Below are positions 24,968 through 33,466 of a stretch of DNA of 64,000 nucleotides, in pieces (within the stretch, counting starts at the first letter, position 1; each line of letters begins with the position of its first letter). Location: positions 124,001 to 188,000 of the forward strand of contig JAFZGW010000013.1 in the NCBI GenBank assembly GCA_017555205.1, in the 5' to 3' direction. The stretch is from Akkermansia sp. (GTDB lineage Bacteria; Verrucomicrobiota; Verrucomicrobiia; Verrucomicrobiales; Akkermansiaceae). The notes under the pieces were generated by a model that was not told the origin of the DNA, made no database searches, and saw only the letters and a program-made list of their open reading frames with translations. Position numbers and translations under genes: made by a program.

Positions 24968-26140
24968 ATGAATCAGCAATATCCAGAAGCAGAGCCGATG
25001 TCACCATGGCGCACGATGTTTTGTGTGTCGGCCTACGCCATGATGAGCATGTTCGCTGTGTTGATTTTGCTGAGCGGTGTGCACATGGTGTGCAAGATGA
25101 CCAATTTGTATGGCTGGTTGTTGAGAGGTGAGGTCAGCTATAATGAGGATTGGTCCGCAGAACAGCGTTCCGCTATAGACGATTTTGTTAATTCTCTCAA
25201 GATTGAGAATAGTTACCTGCTGGAGTATACCGATTATTATGACCCACCCGAGCCGGGAACGTGGAAATACGCAGCTTGGAAAGATGCGAAAGTCATGCCT
25301 GTAGCTGCTGATATAGATAAGAAGGTGCGAGAGGCCGCGCTGGGAATGATACCGCAGCAGGATGACAACGGCAGCGTGGCTCATGTTGCTGCCGAAATTG
25401 GCTATTATGCTGCTGTCCGCGCTTTTGCTGAACATTATCCGCAGCTTATTCAGTACAAAAACAAGGCGGAAGATGATTTGCTTATTCTGACGCTCCAAGG
25501 AATGCCGACAAGCCAACGAGAGGAGGCGTTTGCCGTGGCTGATTACTTGGTGGAGCAGGGGCTGAAACCGGTTAACACGGTGGCTATGCAATATGCCATT
25601 ATGACAGCGGAAAAACCGGCTGATATCTTAGTGTGGTTATTGAAAAAGGGGTTCCCTTTGGAACCTTACAATGAAAATGGGGTGCGAGGTCTGCCGTTGG
25701 ACTACTGTATTGCCCACAATCACTGTACTGACATTTTTGTTGAATTGGTGAATCAGGGCAAAATTAATGTCAATGATACTCGGGGAAAAGCCACCTACCT
25801 ACAAAGGGCTGCTACGGCAGCTAAAGTTGAGGTAGTGGAGCTATTGCTCAAACTTGGAGCGAATCCAGATTTGCTCCCTGAGCCATATATCGAAAGTGAT
25901 GAAAATTGTAGCTTGGCCCAAACGCCTGTTGAGCTGGTTCTCAGTTATTATAACACAAGCTCAGATGAAGAGGAGTGCGAGCGGTACCTTGCAACATTGC
26001 GTATACTTTTCCAATATAACGCACGGCCTCAACCATTACCGGCCAAGTGGGAGAATGAAGATAAACTTCACGCGGTAGAGGCCATTTACCGAGAATTCGG
26101 GCATGAACTAACAACTTTACCAAGTAATTCGGCAACATGA
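24968..26140 (+). CDS. Membrane-anchored ankyrin-repeat protein
   Basis: 390 residues. A short N-terminal tail and one membrane helix (about residues 18-40, CVSAYAMMSMFAVLILLSGV) lead into a large soluble domain. Ankyrin-type units are recognisable but diverged, the clearest being RGKATYLQRAATAAKVEVVELLLKLGANPDLL near residue 275. The N-in topology is not determined. The TGA overlaps the next ATG (ATGA), so it is translationally coupled to the secreted repeat protein. Function unknown; protein binding is the usual role of ankyrin repeats. Confidence 0.72.
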   Translation: MNQQYPEAEPMSPWRTMFCVSAYAMMSMFAVLILLSGVHMVCKMTNLYGWLLRGEVSYNEDWSAEQRSAIDDFVNSLKIENSYLLEYTDYYDPPEPGTWKYAAWKDAKVMPVAADIDKKVREAALGMIPQQDDNGSVAHVAAEIGYYAAVRAFAEHYPQLIQYKNKAEDDLLILTLQGMPTSQREEAFAVADYLVEQGLKPVNTVAMQYAIMTAEKPADILVWLLKKGFPLEPYNENGVRGLPLDYCIAHNHCTDIFVELVNQGKINVNDTRGKATYLQRAATAAKVEVVELLLKLGANPDLLPEPYIESDENCSLAQTPVELVLSYYNTSSDEEECERYLATLRILFQYNARPQPLPAKWENEDKLHAVEAIYREFGHELTTLPSNSAT

Positions 26141-27120
26141 AATACGCCACTGTACTCTCTTCTCTTTTTATAACTGCTGCACCGTTGGTGGCTCAGCAAC
26201 AGGATTCCGTTTCGCTGACTCCTATTCTCATCTATGTATCTGACTGTAAAAGCGCAGATGAAGCGGCGCCTCGCGTAGCAAAGCTTATTAACCAATCGAA
26301 CGGAGCCACGGTAAAAGTGGAACCCTATGATTTAGCAATACTTCGGGCAACATCATGTTTCGGTTCCACGGAATTGCAAAAGGTTATGGCAGACTATCTT
26401 CCTGAGCTTTCTTCGCAGGCTCAGGCCGAAACCAAGCCGTTCCTGAAGTTATTTGAGCAGATGATACAGGCGATTGATGATCAGACCGCTACCCTTAGTG
26501 GGGTGAATGACCGAGAATCCGCCCGGCAGGCAGCTGAGTTAATCGAAGCATTTTTGCCCTTCATGGAGTCTTGCTCAGAAAAAATTAATGTTTTGCCACT
26601 ACCGAGTGATGAGCAGACGCTGCGTGAATTGCGCTTTCGCTACAAAATCGGCACGCGTCGCAGTGCTGCAAAATTATTGCAGGCGTGGGCTGCCTTGCAA
26701 CAGCGCGATGCAAACTTTTACCAATCAAAGCGCTTGTTGGAAGCCTTGCTGAGCGTGCGCGATGTGCTTGAGAATATGGATATGAGCATAGATCCGGATG
26801 CTATCCCCGCTGCTATGACCGCAGCTCAGAAATTGCAGCCAATTATGCGCCAATGGATAGCCGTAATATCTCATGTCCGCGATAAAGAAAGCGCAGATGC
26901 TGCTGCGGTAGAGCTCAAGAAATTGCAAGAGCAAATGCGAGCAGTCGCCATGGAGGTCGGCCTGAACCGAACTTTTGAAGAAGATTTGTTCCTCATTTCA
27001 CCGGAGCTGGAGGTGCAAGTGTATATTATGGATCGTATCACCCACTATTTACAAGAGGAATTGAATCCGCCCTACTATGGTGCAACGCTTCTGAAAGAAG
27101 TCTTGGAGCACGAGGATTGA
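26137..27120 (+). CDS. Secreted protein with three DxxSAxxA helical repeats
   Basis: 327 residues with a signal peptide ending LVAQQ (about residue 20). No known family. The sequence contains three copies of a motif pair. Motif A (D-x-x-S-A-x-x-A-A) is at residues 36-44, 125-133 and 249-257. Motif B (a Cys/Tyr-rich turn followed by Leu) is at SCFGSTEL 73-80, FYQSKRL 194-200 and YYGATLL 313-319. The same pair occurs once in each of the two small secreted proteins at 50030-50877. It is predicted all-helical. Overlap with the ankyrin gene suggests a shared role. Confidence 0.7.
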   Translation: MKYATVLSSLFITAAPLVAQQQDSVSLTPILIYVSDCKSADEAAPRVAKLINQSNGATVKVEPYDLAILRATSCFGSTELQKVMADYLPELSSQAQAETKPFLKLFEQMIQAIDDQTATLSGVNDRESARQAAELIEAFLPFMESCSEKINVLPLPSDEQTLRELRFRYKIGTRRSAAKLLQAWAALQQRDANFYQSKRLLEALLSVRDVLENMDMSIDPDAIPAAMTAAQKLQPIMRQWIAVISHVRDKESADAAAVELKKLQEQMRAVAMEVGLNRTFEEDLFLISPELEVQVYIMDRITHYLQEELNPPYYGATLLKEVLEHED

Positions 27121-27143
27121 GGCCTGTTGATAGCGGATTTAGC

Positions 27144-27172
27144 TTGCGCTGAAGAAGGAAAAAGAGTAATAT
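27144..27172 (+). promoter_or_regulatory. Promoter of the diadenylate cyclase gene
   Basis: TTGCGC at 27144-27149, a 17-nt spacer and TAATAT at 27167-27172. The ATG at 27180 is 7 nt away, so transcripts would be nearly leaderless. Confidence 0.65.
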
Positions 27173-27179
27173 TCTGCCC

Positions 27180-27974
27180 ATGGATGTACCGTTCGTACTG
27201 AGAGCTCTTTTCGAGATATTCGTTATCTGGGTTGTATTTTATCAACTATACAAGGCGTTCAAGGGCTCGCGTGCAGCCGCCATTATGGCAGGTTTAGCGG
27301 TTATCATCGGCTTAACAACCATGTTGATTGAGCTAACGCACGCCGCGGTACTTCAGTTGATTGTGGGGTCATTTCTTGGCCCGGGCACTCTTTTAGTTAG
27401 CCTGTTTATCTTGTTCCACCCCGAGCTCCGCACAGCACTCGCCAAGCTTGGTGCCCACCGATTGCTCGGCAGTTTGTGGTCGCGTGAGCAAAATGAAGAC
27501 TTTGTTTCCTGCATTTGTGATTCCGTTTCGTTCTTGGTAAGCAAGCGTTATGGTGCGCTTATAGCTATCTGCCGAAACAACAAGCTCTCGGATATTGTGA
27601 AAACCGGTACGGCACTCGATGCCGTTTGCAGCCGTGAGCTGATTGGTACTATATTCATGCCGAAAACAATGCTCCATGACGGAGCTGTTGTCATCAATAA
27701 CGAGCGAATCATAGCGGCTGCATGTATTTTGCCTGTTTCATCCCGTGAGCTCAAAGATCGTTCACTCGGGTTGCGACATCGTGCCGGTATCGGATTGGCA
27801 GAAAATTCTGATGCGGTTATCATTATTGTCTCAGAAGAAACCGGCTCCGTATCTTTAGTTGTAGGAAATATCGTACAGCGCGATATTTCCGTGCAAATGC
27901 TCGCTACCCGATTAACCGAACTCATCTACAGCCATGCAACTACTGCGCAATCTCCGTCGACTGTTAAATCCTAA
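27180..27974 (+). CDS. cdaA: Diadenylate cyclase CdaA (c-di-AMP synthase)
   Basis: 264 residues. Three N-terminal membrane helices (residues about 10-85) precede the DisA_N catalytic domain. The DGA motif (MLHDGAVVI) is near residue 166 and the RHR motif (LRHRAGIGL) near 197, the pair that binds ATP and metal. It makes c-di-AMP, which controls potassium, turgor and cell-wall balance in many bacteria. The next gene, overlapping by 41 nt, encodes a minimal CdaR-like membrane peptide, matching the usual cdaA-cdaR order. Confidence 0.93.
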   Translation: MDVPFVLRALFEIFVIWVVFYQLYKAFKGSRAAAIMAGLAVIIGLTTMLIELTHAAVLQLIVGSFLGPGTLLVSLFILFHPELRTALAKLGAHRLLGSLWSREQNEDFVSCICDSVSFLVSKRYGALIAICRNNKLSDIVKTGTALDAVCSRELIGTIFMPKTMLHDGAVVINNERIIAAACILPVSSRELKDRSLGLRHRAGIGLAENSDAVIIIVSEETGSVSLVVGNIVQRDISVQMLATRLTELIYSHATTAQSPSTVKS

Positions 27975-28131
27975 TCAGCGTACATTCCGCTCTCGGATTA
28001 CCAATAACTGGAAAGCTAAGCTGATATGCCTTCTCTTGGCTGTATTTGTCTGGTTTTGGGTTCAAGTTCGCTATGTTGACAGCGGCGATGATTGGGGGCT
28101 CAATGAAATTAGACTTTCAATACCTGAATAA
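27934..28131 (+). CDS. Minimal CdaR/YbbR-like membrane peptide
   Basis: 65 residues. A basic N-terminus, then NNWKAKLICLLLAVFVWFWVQV, the membrane helix typical of the N-terminus of CdaR (YbbR) proteins, and only about 15 residues after it. The periplasmic YbbR domains that normally follow are absent, and bioD begins 5 nt downstream, so there is no room for them in any frame. It overlaps cdaA by 41 nt. By place and helix it is probably the CdaA regulator reduced to its membrane part. Confidence 0.7.
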   Translation: MQLLRNLRRLLNPNQRTFRSRITNNWKAKLICLLLAVFVWFWVQVRYVDSGDDWGLNEIRLSIPE

Positions 28132-28136
28132 ACTAT

Positions 28137-28778
28137 ATGTTGCAGAATTATTTTATAGCCGGCACTGATTGCGGGGTGGGGAAAACCTATGTTACCTGTG
28201 CCTTGCTGCGCGACCTGCAAGCATGCGGGATAGATGCCATCGGCTATAAGCCGGTTGCCTGTGGTGATAGGAATGAGGCACGCGATATTCGCGAAGCTGT
28301 AGGTAAACCAACTTACAGCTTGGATGCTATCAACCCTGTTTATCTTCGTACGCTGGCAGAGCCTATAATTGCCGCCGAAATGGAACGTAAGTCAATAGAG
28401 CGTGACGCGCTGGTTCAGGGATTTGAGCAACTGGCTGCGGCTCATCAAATGGTGTTGGTGGATGGTTGCGGTTCTTGGGAGACTCCGCTTGCTACCGGAT
28501 TCAGTATGGCAGATTTGGCCGCGGCTCTCAATTTGCCGGTAATTCTCGTTGTCAATAATCGCCCCGGTGCGGCGGGGCTAGTGCAGTTAACACTCCAATC
28601 CATACAGTCTCGCGGCCTGAAGTGCTGTGGTTATATTCTCAACCACATTGGTGAGGAATGGAGTACTGCCTCCGTGACCAATTCCCGAGTTATTTCGGAT
28701 TTGACCCATCTGCCAATCTTGGCCGAGTTCATTCACGGCCAAGATTATGTAGATGCGAAGGAAGTACTCTCCCTTTAA
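28137..28778 (+). CDS. bioD: Dethiobiotin synthetase
   Basis: 213 residues, normal length for BioD. The P-loop GTDCGVGKTYVTCALL is at residues 8-23, GYKPVACG at 36-43, and VDGCGSWETPL matches the BioD G-G-x-x-x-P region. The enzyme carboxylates diaminopelargonate to dethiobiotin with ATP and CO2, the penultimate step of biotin synthesis. Other bio genes are not in the window. It follows the CdaR-like peptide by 5 nt and is convergent with the small ankyrin gene. Confidence 0.92.
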   Translation: MLQNYFIAGTDCGVGKTYVTCALLRDLQACGIDAIGYKPVACGDRNEARDIREAVGKPTYSLDAINPVYLRTLAEPIIAAEMERKSIERDALVQGFEQLAAAHQMVLVDGCGSWETPLATGFSMADLAAALNLPVILVVNNRPGAAGLVQLTLQSIQSRGLKCCGYILNHIGEEWSTASVTNSRVISDLTHLPILAEFIHGQDYVDAKEVLSL

Positions 28779-28779
28779 C

Positions 28780-29229
28780 TCAGCGGGCGCTCCTCAGTAC
28801 TTCCGCTGTTTCTCTGTGCCGCTCTTTGACAGAAATGTCGAGAGCGGTTTCGCCGTCTTCATTGCGCAAGTTTGTGTCTGCTCCGGCGCTGAGCAACGCA
28901 CGCACGATTTCTGTATATCCGTCATCGGCGGCTATCATGAGTGCGGTTTCGCCGTCTTCATCCTGAAGATTTACATCCGCCCCCGCAGCAATGAGGTTGC
29001 GGACGGCTTTTAAATTGCCCTTGTCAGCTGCCTGCATGAGGGCAGTCTCGCGGTCATCATCAACTGCATTTACATTCAGCCCACTGTTCAGAGCTTGCTT
29101 CAGCTCCGTAGCTCCGGCTACTGCGGCGCGGTAAATGACACGTTGCGGTGCATTGTACGGTGTATCGGCTACGCTACTTGTCGCCGCTACGGTAAGTAAT
29201 ACGATGGCTTTTGCGAATGTATTTTTCAT
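28780..29229 (-). CDS. Secreted ankyrin-repeat protein
   Basis: 149 residues. A signal peptide ends near residue 21 (VAATSSVAD). Four ankyrin units follow, with repeating D-x-D-G-E-T-A-L-M/D-x-A cores (residues about 55-145). The last units are nearly identical at the DNA level, a sign of recent repeat expansion. Unlike most genes here it has a clear ribosome site (AGGAG at 29242-29238, 8 nt before the ATG) and a TTGACA promoter. It acts outside the cytoplasm in protein binding, with unknown partner. Confidence 0.82.
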   Translation of the reverse strand: MKNTFAKAIVLLTVAATSSVADTPYNAPQRVIYRAAVAGATELKQALNSGLNVNAVDDDRETALMQAADKGNLKAVRNLIAAGADVNLQDEDGETALMIAADDGYTEIVRALLSAGADTNLRNEDGETALDISVKERHRETAEVLRSAR

Positions 29230-29237
29230 GGTTTGTT

Positions 29238-29290
29238 CTCCTTCTATTTTGAACTGGCCTTTATTTATACCATTTTTTTTCGCATGTCAA
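29238..29290 (-). promoter_or_regulatory. TTGACA promoter plus Shine-Dalgarno of ankyrin gene
   Basis: Minus strand TTGACA at 29290-29285, a 17-nt spacer and TAAATA at 29267-29262 give a leader of about 25 nt. AGGAG is at 29242-29238. This differs from the short-leader promoters elsewhere in the window. Confidence 0.7.
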
Positions 29291-29336
29291 GCATAAAGCA
29301 TATAAAAGTTATAGGAAATACAAAAAACTTTTTTTA

Positions 29337-29365
29337 TTGTAAAAAAAGCAATCCTGTATTATGCT
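29337..29365 (+). promoter_or_regulatory. Promoter of the MFS gene
   Basis: TTGTAA at 29337-29342, a 17-nt spacer and TATGCT at 29360-29365. It is 9 nt from the ATG at 29375. Confidence 0.55.
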
Positions 29366-29374
29366 TTTCGCGTC

Positions 29375-30550
29375 ATGAGAGAGAGCGCAGGAATAAGAAA
29401 AGTAATGGTAGTTGTATTAGTGGCGTTGTTTCTGGCGCAGTTGGGTGGGGGATTGTACGATGTCTTGTTCAGCAATTATTTAAATGATGTATTGCATTTG
29501 GATGCCGGGGCTCGCGGCTTCATGGAATTGCCGAGGGAGCTGCCCGGAGTATTGAGTTGGTTTGTCATGGCAGCTCTGTTCTTTTTGAATGAGATACGTT
29601 TGGCAGCTGTTTCGATACTGTTGGCCGTAGTAGGCACGCTAATGATGATGTTATTGGGGGAGGGCGCCACACTCTGGCAGCTGAGTTTGACAGTAGCGAC
29701 CGCCAGCCTTGGTTTACACATATTGATGGGCATTGTCGATTCTATCGTTATGCATACCGCGCGACCTGAGAACCGAAGCTTGCGTTTGGGACAAATGCGA
29801 GCGATGGGAACAGCCGCCTCATTGATAGGAGCTCTTTTTATTTGGTTAAAGTGGAAGTTCAATCAGGATTTCATGTGGGACTACATATTGGTGACGGGTA
29901 TTTTCTTGATATCGTCCCTCATGCTCTTTTTCGTAAAATCGCCGGAGTTCCCACGCCGAAAGAGCGTGAAAGAGAATTTTATTCTGCGGCGCGAATATGC
30001 TCTCTATTACGGTATAGAGACACTGCATGGCATACGCAAGCAGTTATATATGACATTTGGCTTCTGGTTGCTTGTAAATACGCTGCAGCAACCTCCCGGT
30101 CGCATTGGTATGATAGTGCTTATAGCCGGCATTATTGGCCTTTTTGCACAGCCGTTTATCGGAATGTGTATTAAGCGCTATGGTGAGCGCCGAATTACTA
30201 TCATTGACAGTATCGCATTATCGGTGCTTTGTTTGGTATACGCCTTTGCCCTGGAAATGTTGCCGGGAGAGTGGGCAGTTGTTGCCGTAGCATGTTGTTT
30301 TGTGCTCGATAAGGTTTTATTTGCCATGGGAATGGCACGCACTACCTACATAGCACGTATATGCGGAGAGCGCAGAAGCGATATCACCCCCTGCATATAT
30401 ACCGGTATAGCGATTAACCATGTCGCTTCGATTGCCTATGGTATTATCGGCGGTCTTATTTGGACCTACACCGGTGGACCGCAGCTTGTGTTCCTGACCG
30501 GCGGTTTGGCAGTAGTCGGAGCCGGGATACTGGCTCGTAAGATGAAGTAG
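29375..30550 (+). CDS. Major facilitator superfamily transporter
   Basis: 391 residues with about 12 hydrophobic segments, the usual MFS size. The first helix (MVVVLVALFLAQLGGGLYDVLFSNYL) and a central cytoplasmic loop (PRRKSVKENFILRREYALYYG) with a positive cluster fit the family. KRYGERR between later helices resembles the repeat of the MFS loop motif. Substrate unknown. It is monocistronic, convergent with the CvpA-like gene 6 nt away, and no terminator is visible between them. Confidence 0.8.
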   Translation: MRESAGIRKVMVVVLVALFLAQLGGGLYDVLFSNYLNDVLHLDAGARGFMELPRELPGVLSWFVMAALFFLNEIRLAAVSILLAVVGTLMMMLLGEGATLWQLSLTVATASLGLHILMGIVDSIVMHTARPENRSLRLGQMRAMGTAASLIGALFIWLKWKFNQDFMWDYILVTGIFLISSLMLFFVKSPEFPRRKSVKENFILRREYALYYGIETLHGIRKQLYMTFGFWLLVNTLQQPPGRIGMIVLIAGIIGLFAQPFIGMCIKRYGERRITIIDSIALSVLCLVYAFALEMLPGEWAVVAVACCFVLDKVLFAMGMARTTYIARICGERRSDITPCIYTGIAINHVASIAYGIIGGLIWTYTGGPQLVFLTGGLAVVGAGILARKMK

Positions 30551-30556
30551 CTGATT

Positions 30557-31351
30557 TTAGATAATCTTTTCGATGATTTCAGCGGTGTTGCCCATTTGGA
30601 GGAAGGCATGGAGACGCTCGTTTTCAAGCAGTGTTACATAGCGGCCTTCCTCGACCAGCGTGCGCAAACCTTTATCTCGGAATAAATCCAAAAATCTCGT
30701 TGGGTGGGGAATTTTACTGTGAGCCAGTCGCTCGTTGTAAAATTTGGTGAACTCCGGTTCCGAAAGTGAGCAGCCATACGCGACTAAGCATGCAAGATTT
30801 GCCTGCGCTTGGCTTTCCAGCGGGTCGATGTGCTCCAGCCATGCCGTGGCATTGGCTTTGCGTATCGTATTTTTAGCGCGTGTAAACCAAGGCATAGCGG
30901 GATTTCCCTCACCCTTACTGTGTGCTGCGGCCAAGTCACAGTAATATGATATACGCGCAATATTTCCATAGTACGACACGCCTACGGTTCCCACCCAAAT
31001 CATGAGTGCACTCATGAGAATAGTCGTGATAATGCCGCCGGTGCTGGCACCGCCGCGACGCCATGAGAAGAGATGAGAAAACCAGTTCATACCGTGGAAA
31101 AACACCGCGAATGTAAAAAGGCCAAGCCCCCACGCCAACACCTGAACCATCCAGTTGCGAGGGGTATCCGTAACCAGAGCAAGCAGAGTAAAACCCTTAT
31201 TTTGAAGAAATATCCACACGGCGATGCTCCCGATAACTGCAATTGAGAGCAAAATCATACGAATAACGCCCTTGAGAAGGGAGAATATCACAATAAAGAG
31301 CAACAGCACGGAGAGCGCCAGTAAGATAGTTGTTTGCGCGTCGAAGTTCAT
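30557..31351 (-). CDS. CvpA-like membrane protein with helical tail
   Basis: 264 residues. Four membrane helices (residues about 8-30, 34-52, 68-90 and 105-128) match the order of CvpA family proteins, and a cytoplasmic or periplasmic helical domain of about 130 residues follows. CvpA family members influence membrane stress responses and colicin V export; no firm function can be given here. It starts 5 nt after the octaheme cytochrome gene and would be co-transcribed with it. Confidence 0.6.
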   Translation of the reverse strand: MNFDAQTTILLALSVLLLFIVIFSLLKGVIRMILLSIAVIGSIAVWIFLQNKGFTLLALVTDTPRNWMVQVLAWGLGLFTFAVFFHGMNWFSHLFSWRRGGASTGGIITTILMSALMIWVGTVGVSYYGNIARISYYCDLAAAHSKGEGNPAMPWFTRAKNTIRKANATAWLEHIDPLESQAQANLACLVAYGCSLSEPEFTKFYNERLAHSKIPHPTRFLDLFRDKGLRTLVEEGRYVTLLENERLHAFLQMGNTAEIIEKII

Positions 31352-31356
31352 AATCG

Positions 31357-33429
31357 TTATTTAGTGGGTGACGTTTGCAGGGCTCGCAGCATATTGAGTT
31401 CATTTTGCGCCTCATCCTGTCGACCAAGATGTTGCAGAACCACGGCTTTATTATAGCGGGCCGGGTGGAATGCGGGGGAGAGTTGCAGTGCTTTATCGAA
31501 TGCGCTCAGAGCATAGTCGAAATGTTGCAACTCTGCCAATATCAATCCTAAACGGTAAAATGCTTCCGGGTTGTCGGGCGCTACCTTTGTGCATTTTAAC
31601 ATTTGCTGAAGAGCATCCATAGGGCGGTTTTGACGTGCCAGAAATACGGCAAAATCCATGTAAGCGACAGCGGATGACGGGTCAAGTTCTATTGCGCGCT
31701 TGTACTGGTGCTCTGCTAGCTCGGCGTTTCCACGAGCATCTGCCAGCATGGCCAGCAACATGGCACCGGTCGGTTGGTCTGATTGGTGCTCAGCAATTTG
31801 AGATAGCTCTGCCATGGCTTCAGCTGCCTGCGGGTTGTTGTGCAGATTCCCGATATTCTGCCAAGCCGCAGCACGGCGAACCAGCTTAATCGGGTCGTGA
31901 ATGAGCGTTAGAGCCTCTTTACCCAGTATTTTGGCCGCAGCGGCACGAACCATAGCGTTTTCATCATCCGCGGAGGCACGGGCGGCTTGCAAAACTTCGG
32001 AGGTAACCTGCTGCCTAGCCATCAGTTCAAGCAAAGTGGCTCGCCACCCCGGTATTTCTTCTGTAGCAAAAGCTGCCAGAAGCTCCTGTGTATTGTCCTG
32101 CCCGGCCAGTGCATTGTGCACAGCTCGGGTGCGCGAGTTGTCGCGAGTGGATTTGCGCTCCGGGTATTTTTGAGAAATAACGCTTGCAGCCCAAGTGTTA
32201 TCTTTATCACTGTGACAATTAAGGCAAGCATTCGGCAAGCCCAACTCCACACTCAGCTCAGGAGAAGGGGAGTTAAATGAGTGGTCACGCCGAGGGTCTC
32301 GCGCCATATACATGCTCTCCGGCATGTGACATTCCACACAGCGGCCGCCTTTGCTGTCGGGCGGGCAGGGACTATGGTCGGTCGGGTTTATAATCGGAGT
32401 GGCCGTTTTACCTACCATGGTGCCGGTTGCATGGCAACGCATGCACAGTGAGTTGTCTTCTTGCGAGAGTTTCAGGGTGGCCGTGTGATGGTCGTGGCAG
32501 TCCAGACAAGTGACACCGGCTCGGCCCATACGGCTCAATCTCAGGCCGGTTTCACAGTAATCTTCATCTCGTTGCATACCATTCGGCCAAAAGATGCCGG
32601 GTATAATGGGTAACTCCAGTCGGAAATGGTCATCAAATTTGTCACCCACGGTGAAGGTGTCATCCAACTCTTCTCTGCGCGCATGGCAAGTGGCACAGTT
32701 ATCGTGCATTTGTTGGGCGCTGAGTTTGCGATCGGCAGTGGCCACAAGGCAGCCATCGTCTGACGGTTTATCACTGATTTTGTGGCATTGTATACAACTT
32801 ACCCCCGGTTCCTTCCAAGTAGATTTGTAAGTATCGGTAGTTAGGTCGTAGTTTTTACGGAAGTGCGAAGTATGGCACCAAGCACACTGCGAGTTCCAGT
32901 TCATTCCCCGGCCAAGCCAGTGCCCCCAATCTCCTTCTTTGCGGGTCGCGCTACCCTCACTGCTGAGCCGTTTGTCGGCTTCAAACATATCAAACCATTC
33001 ATGGAGTGCTATATCCCATGCTGCACTGGGGGTATGTAACCCACCGTCTTTACCCTCCACGAGGTACTGCACAAGCGGCTTTCGTCCCAATACAGAATGC
33101 ACTGTAAAATTGCGTTGACTCTTGCCATCAGTTATCTGCAGCTTGCCATCGCGAGTGGTGGTGAAACGCAGCTCCGAACCATGAGCCTGCAAACGCTGTC
33201 CATGAAACGGTTCCGAATCGAGTTCAGGCAGAACTACTCTGTAAGCCCAGGCATGGTCACTGCCGGCCCAGTCTTCAAACTCTTTTGCATGGCAGGCTGC
33301 GCATTTCAGAGATATGGGCACAGCACTTTGCTGCCAATGGGCACTCTGCCCGGCATAGGGCTCAACCTTCTGCGCTTCATCACAAGCACAGAATAGGAGA
33401 GTTATCGCTAGATAAGGCAGTCTTTTCAC
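31357..33429 (-). CDS. Octaheme c-type cytochrome lipoprotein with HEAT and TPR repeats
   Basis: About 690 residues from a GTG at 33429 (signal MKRLPYLAITLLFCAC). A lipidated Cys is likely near residue 14-16. Eight CxxCH heme sites are visible: CAACH, CAWCH, CIQCH, CATCH, CLDCH, CMRCH, CVECH and CLNCH. The C-terminal third changes to HEAT-like (residues about 470-540) and TPR units (about 560-680, NPEAFYRLGLILAELQ). The heme part resembles cytochrome c554/nitrite-reductase-related multiheme proteins. Periplasmic electron transfer is likely; substrate unknown. The start codon is uncertain. Confidence 0.85.
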   Translation of the reverse strand: MKRLPYLAITLLFCACDEAQKVEPYAGQSAHWQQSAVPISLKCAACHAKEFEDWAGSDHAWAYRVVLPELDSEPFHGQRLQAHGSELRFTTTRDGKLQITDGKSQRNFTVHSVLGRKPLVQYLVEGKDGGLHTPSAAWDIALHEWFDMFEADKRLSSEGSATRKEGDWGHWLGRGMNWNSQCAWCHTSHFRKNYDLTTDTYKSTWKEPGVSCIQCHKISDKPSDDGCLVATADRKLSAQQMHDNCATCHARREELDDTFTVGDKFDDHFRLELPIIPGIFWPNGMQRDEDYCETGLRLSRMGRAGVTCLDCHDHHTATLKLSQEDNSLCMRCHATGTMVGKTATPIINPTDHSPCPPDSKGGRCVECHMPESMYMARDPRRDHSFNSPSPELSVELGLPNACLNCHSDKDNTWAASVISQKYPERKSTRDNSRTRAVHNALAGQDNTQELLAAFATEEIPGWRATLLELMARQQVTSEVLQAARASADDENAMVRAAAAKILGKEALTLIHDPIKLVRRAAAWQNIGNLHNNPQAAEAMAELSQIAEHQSDQPTGAMLLAMLADARGNAELAEHQYKRAIELDPSSAVAYMDFAVFLARQNRPMDALQQMLKCTKVAPDNPEAFYRLGLILAELQHFDYALSAFDKALQLSPAFHPARYNKAVVLQHLGRQDEAQNELNMLRALQTSPTK

Positions 33430-33466
33430 GCGCAAAATTGTAGCAAGTTATGCAAAAAATTCAAGT

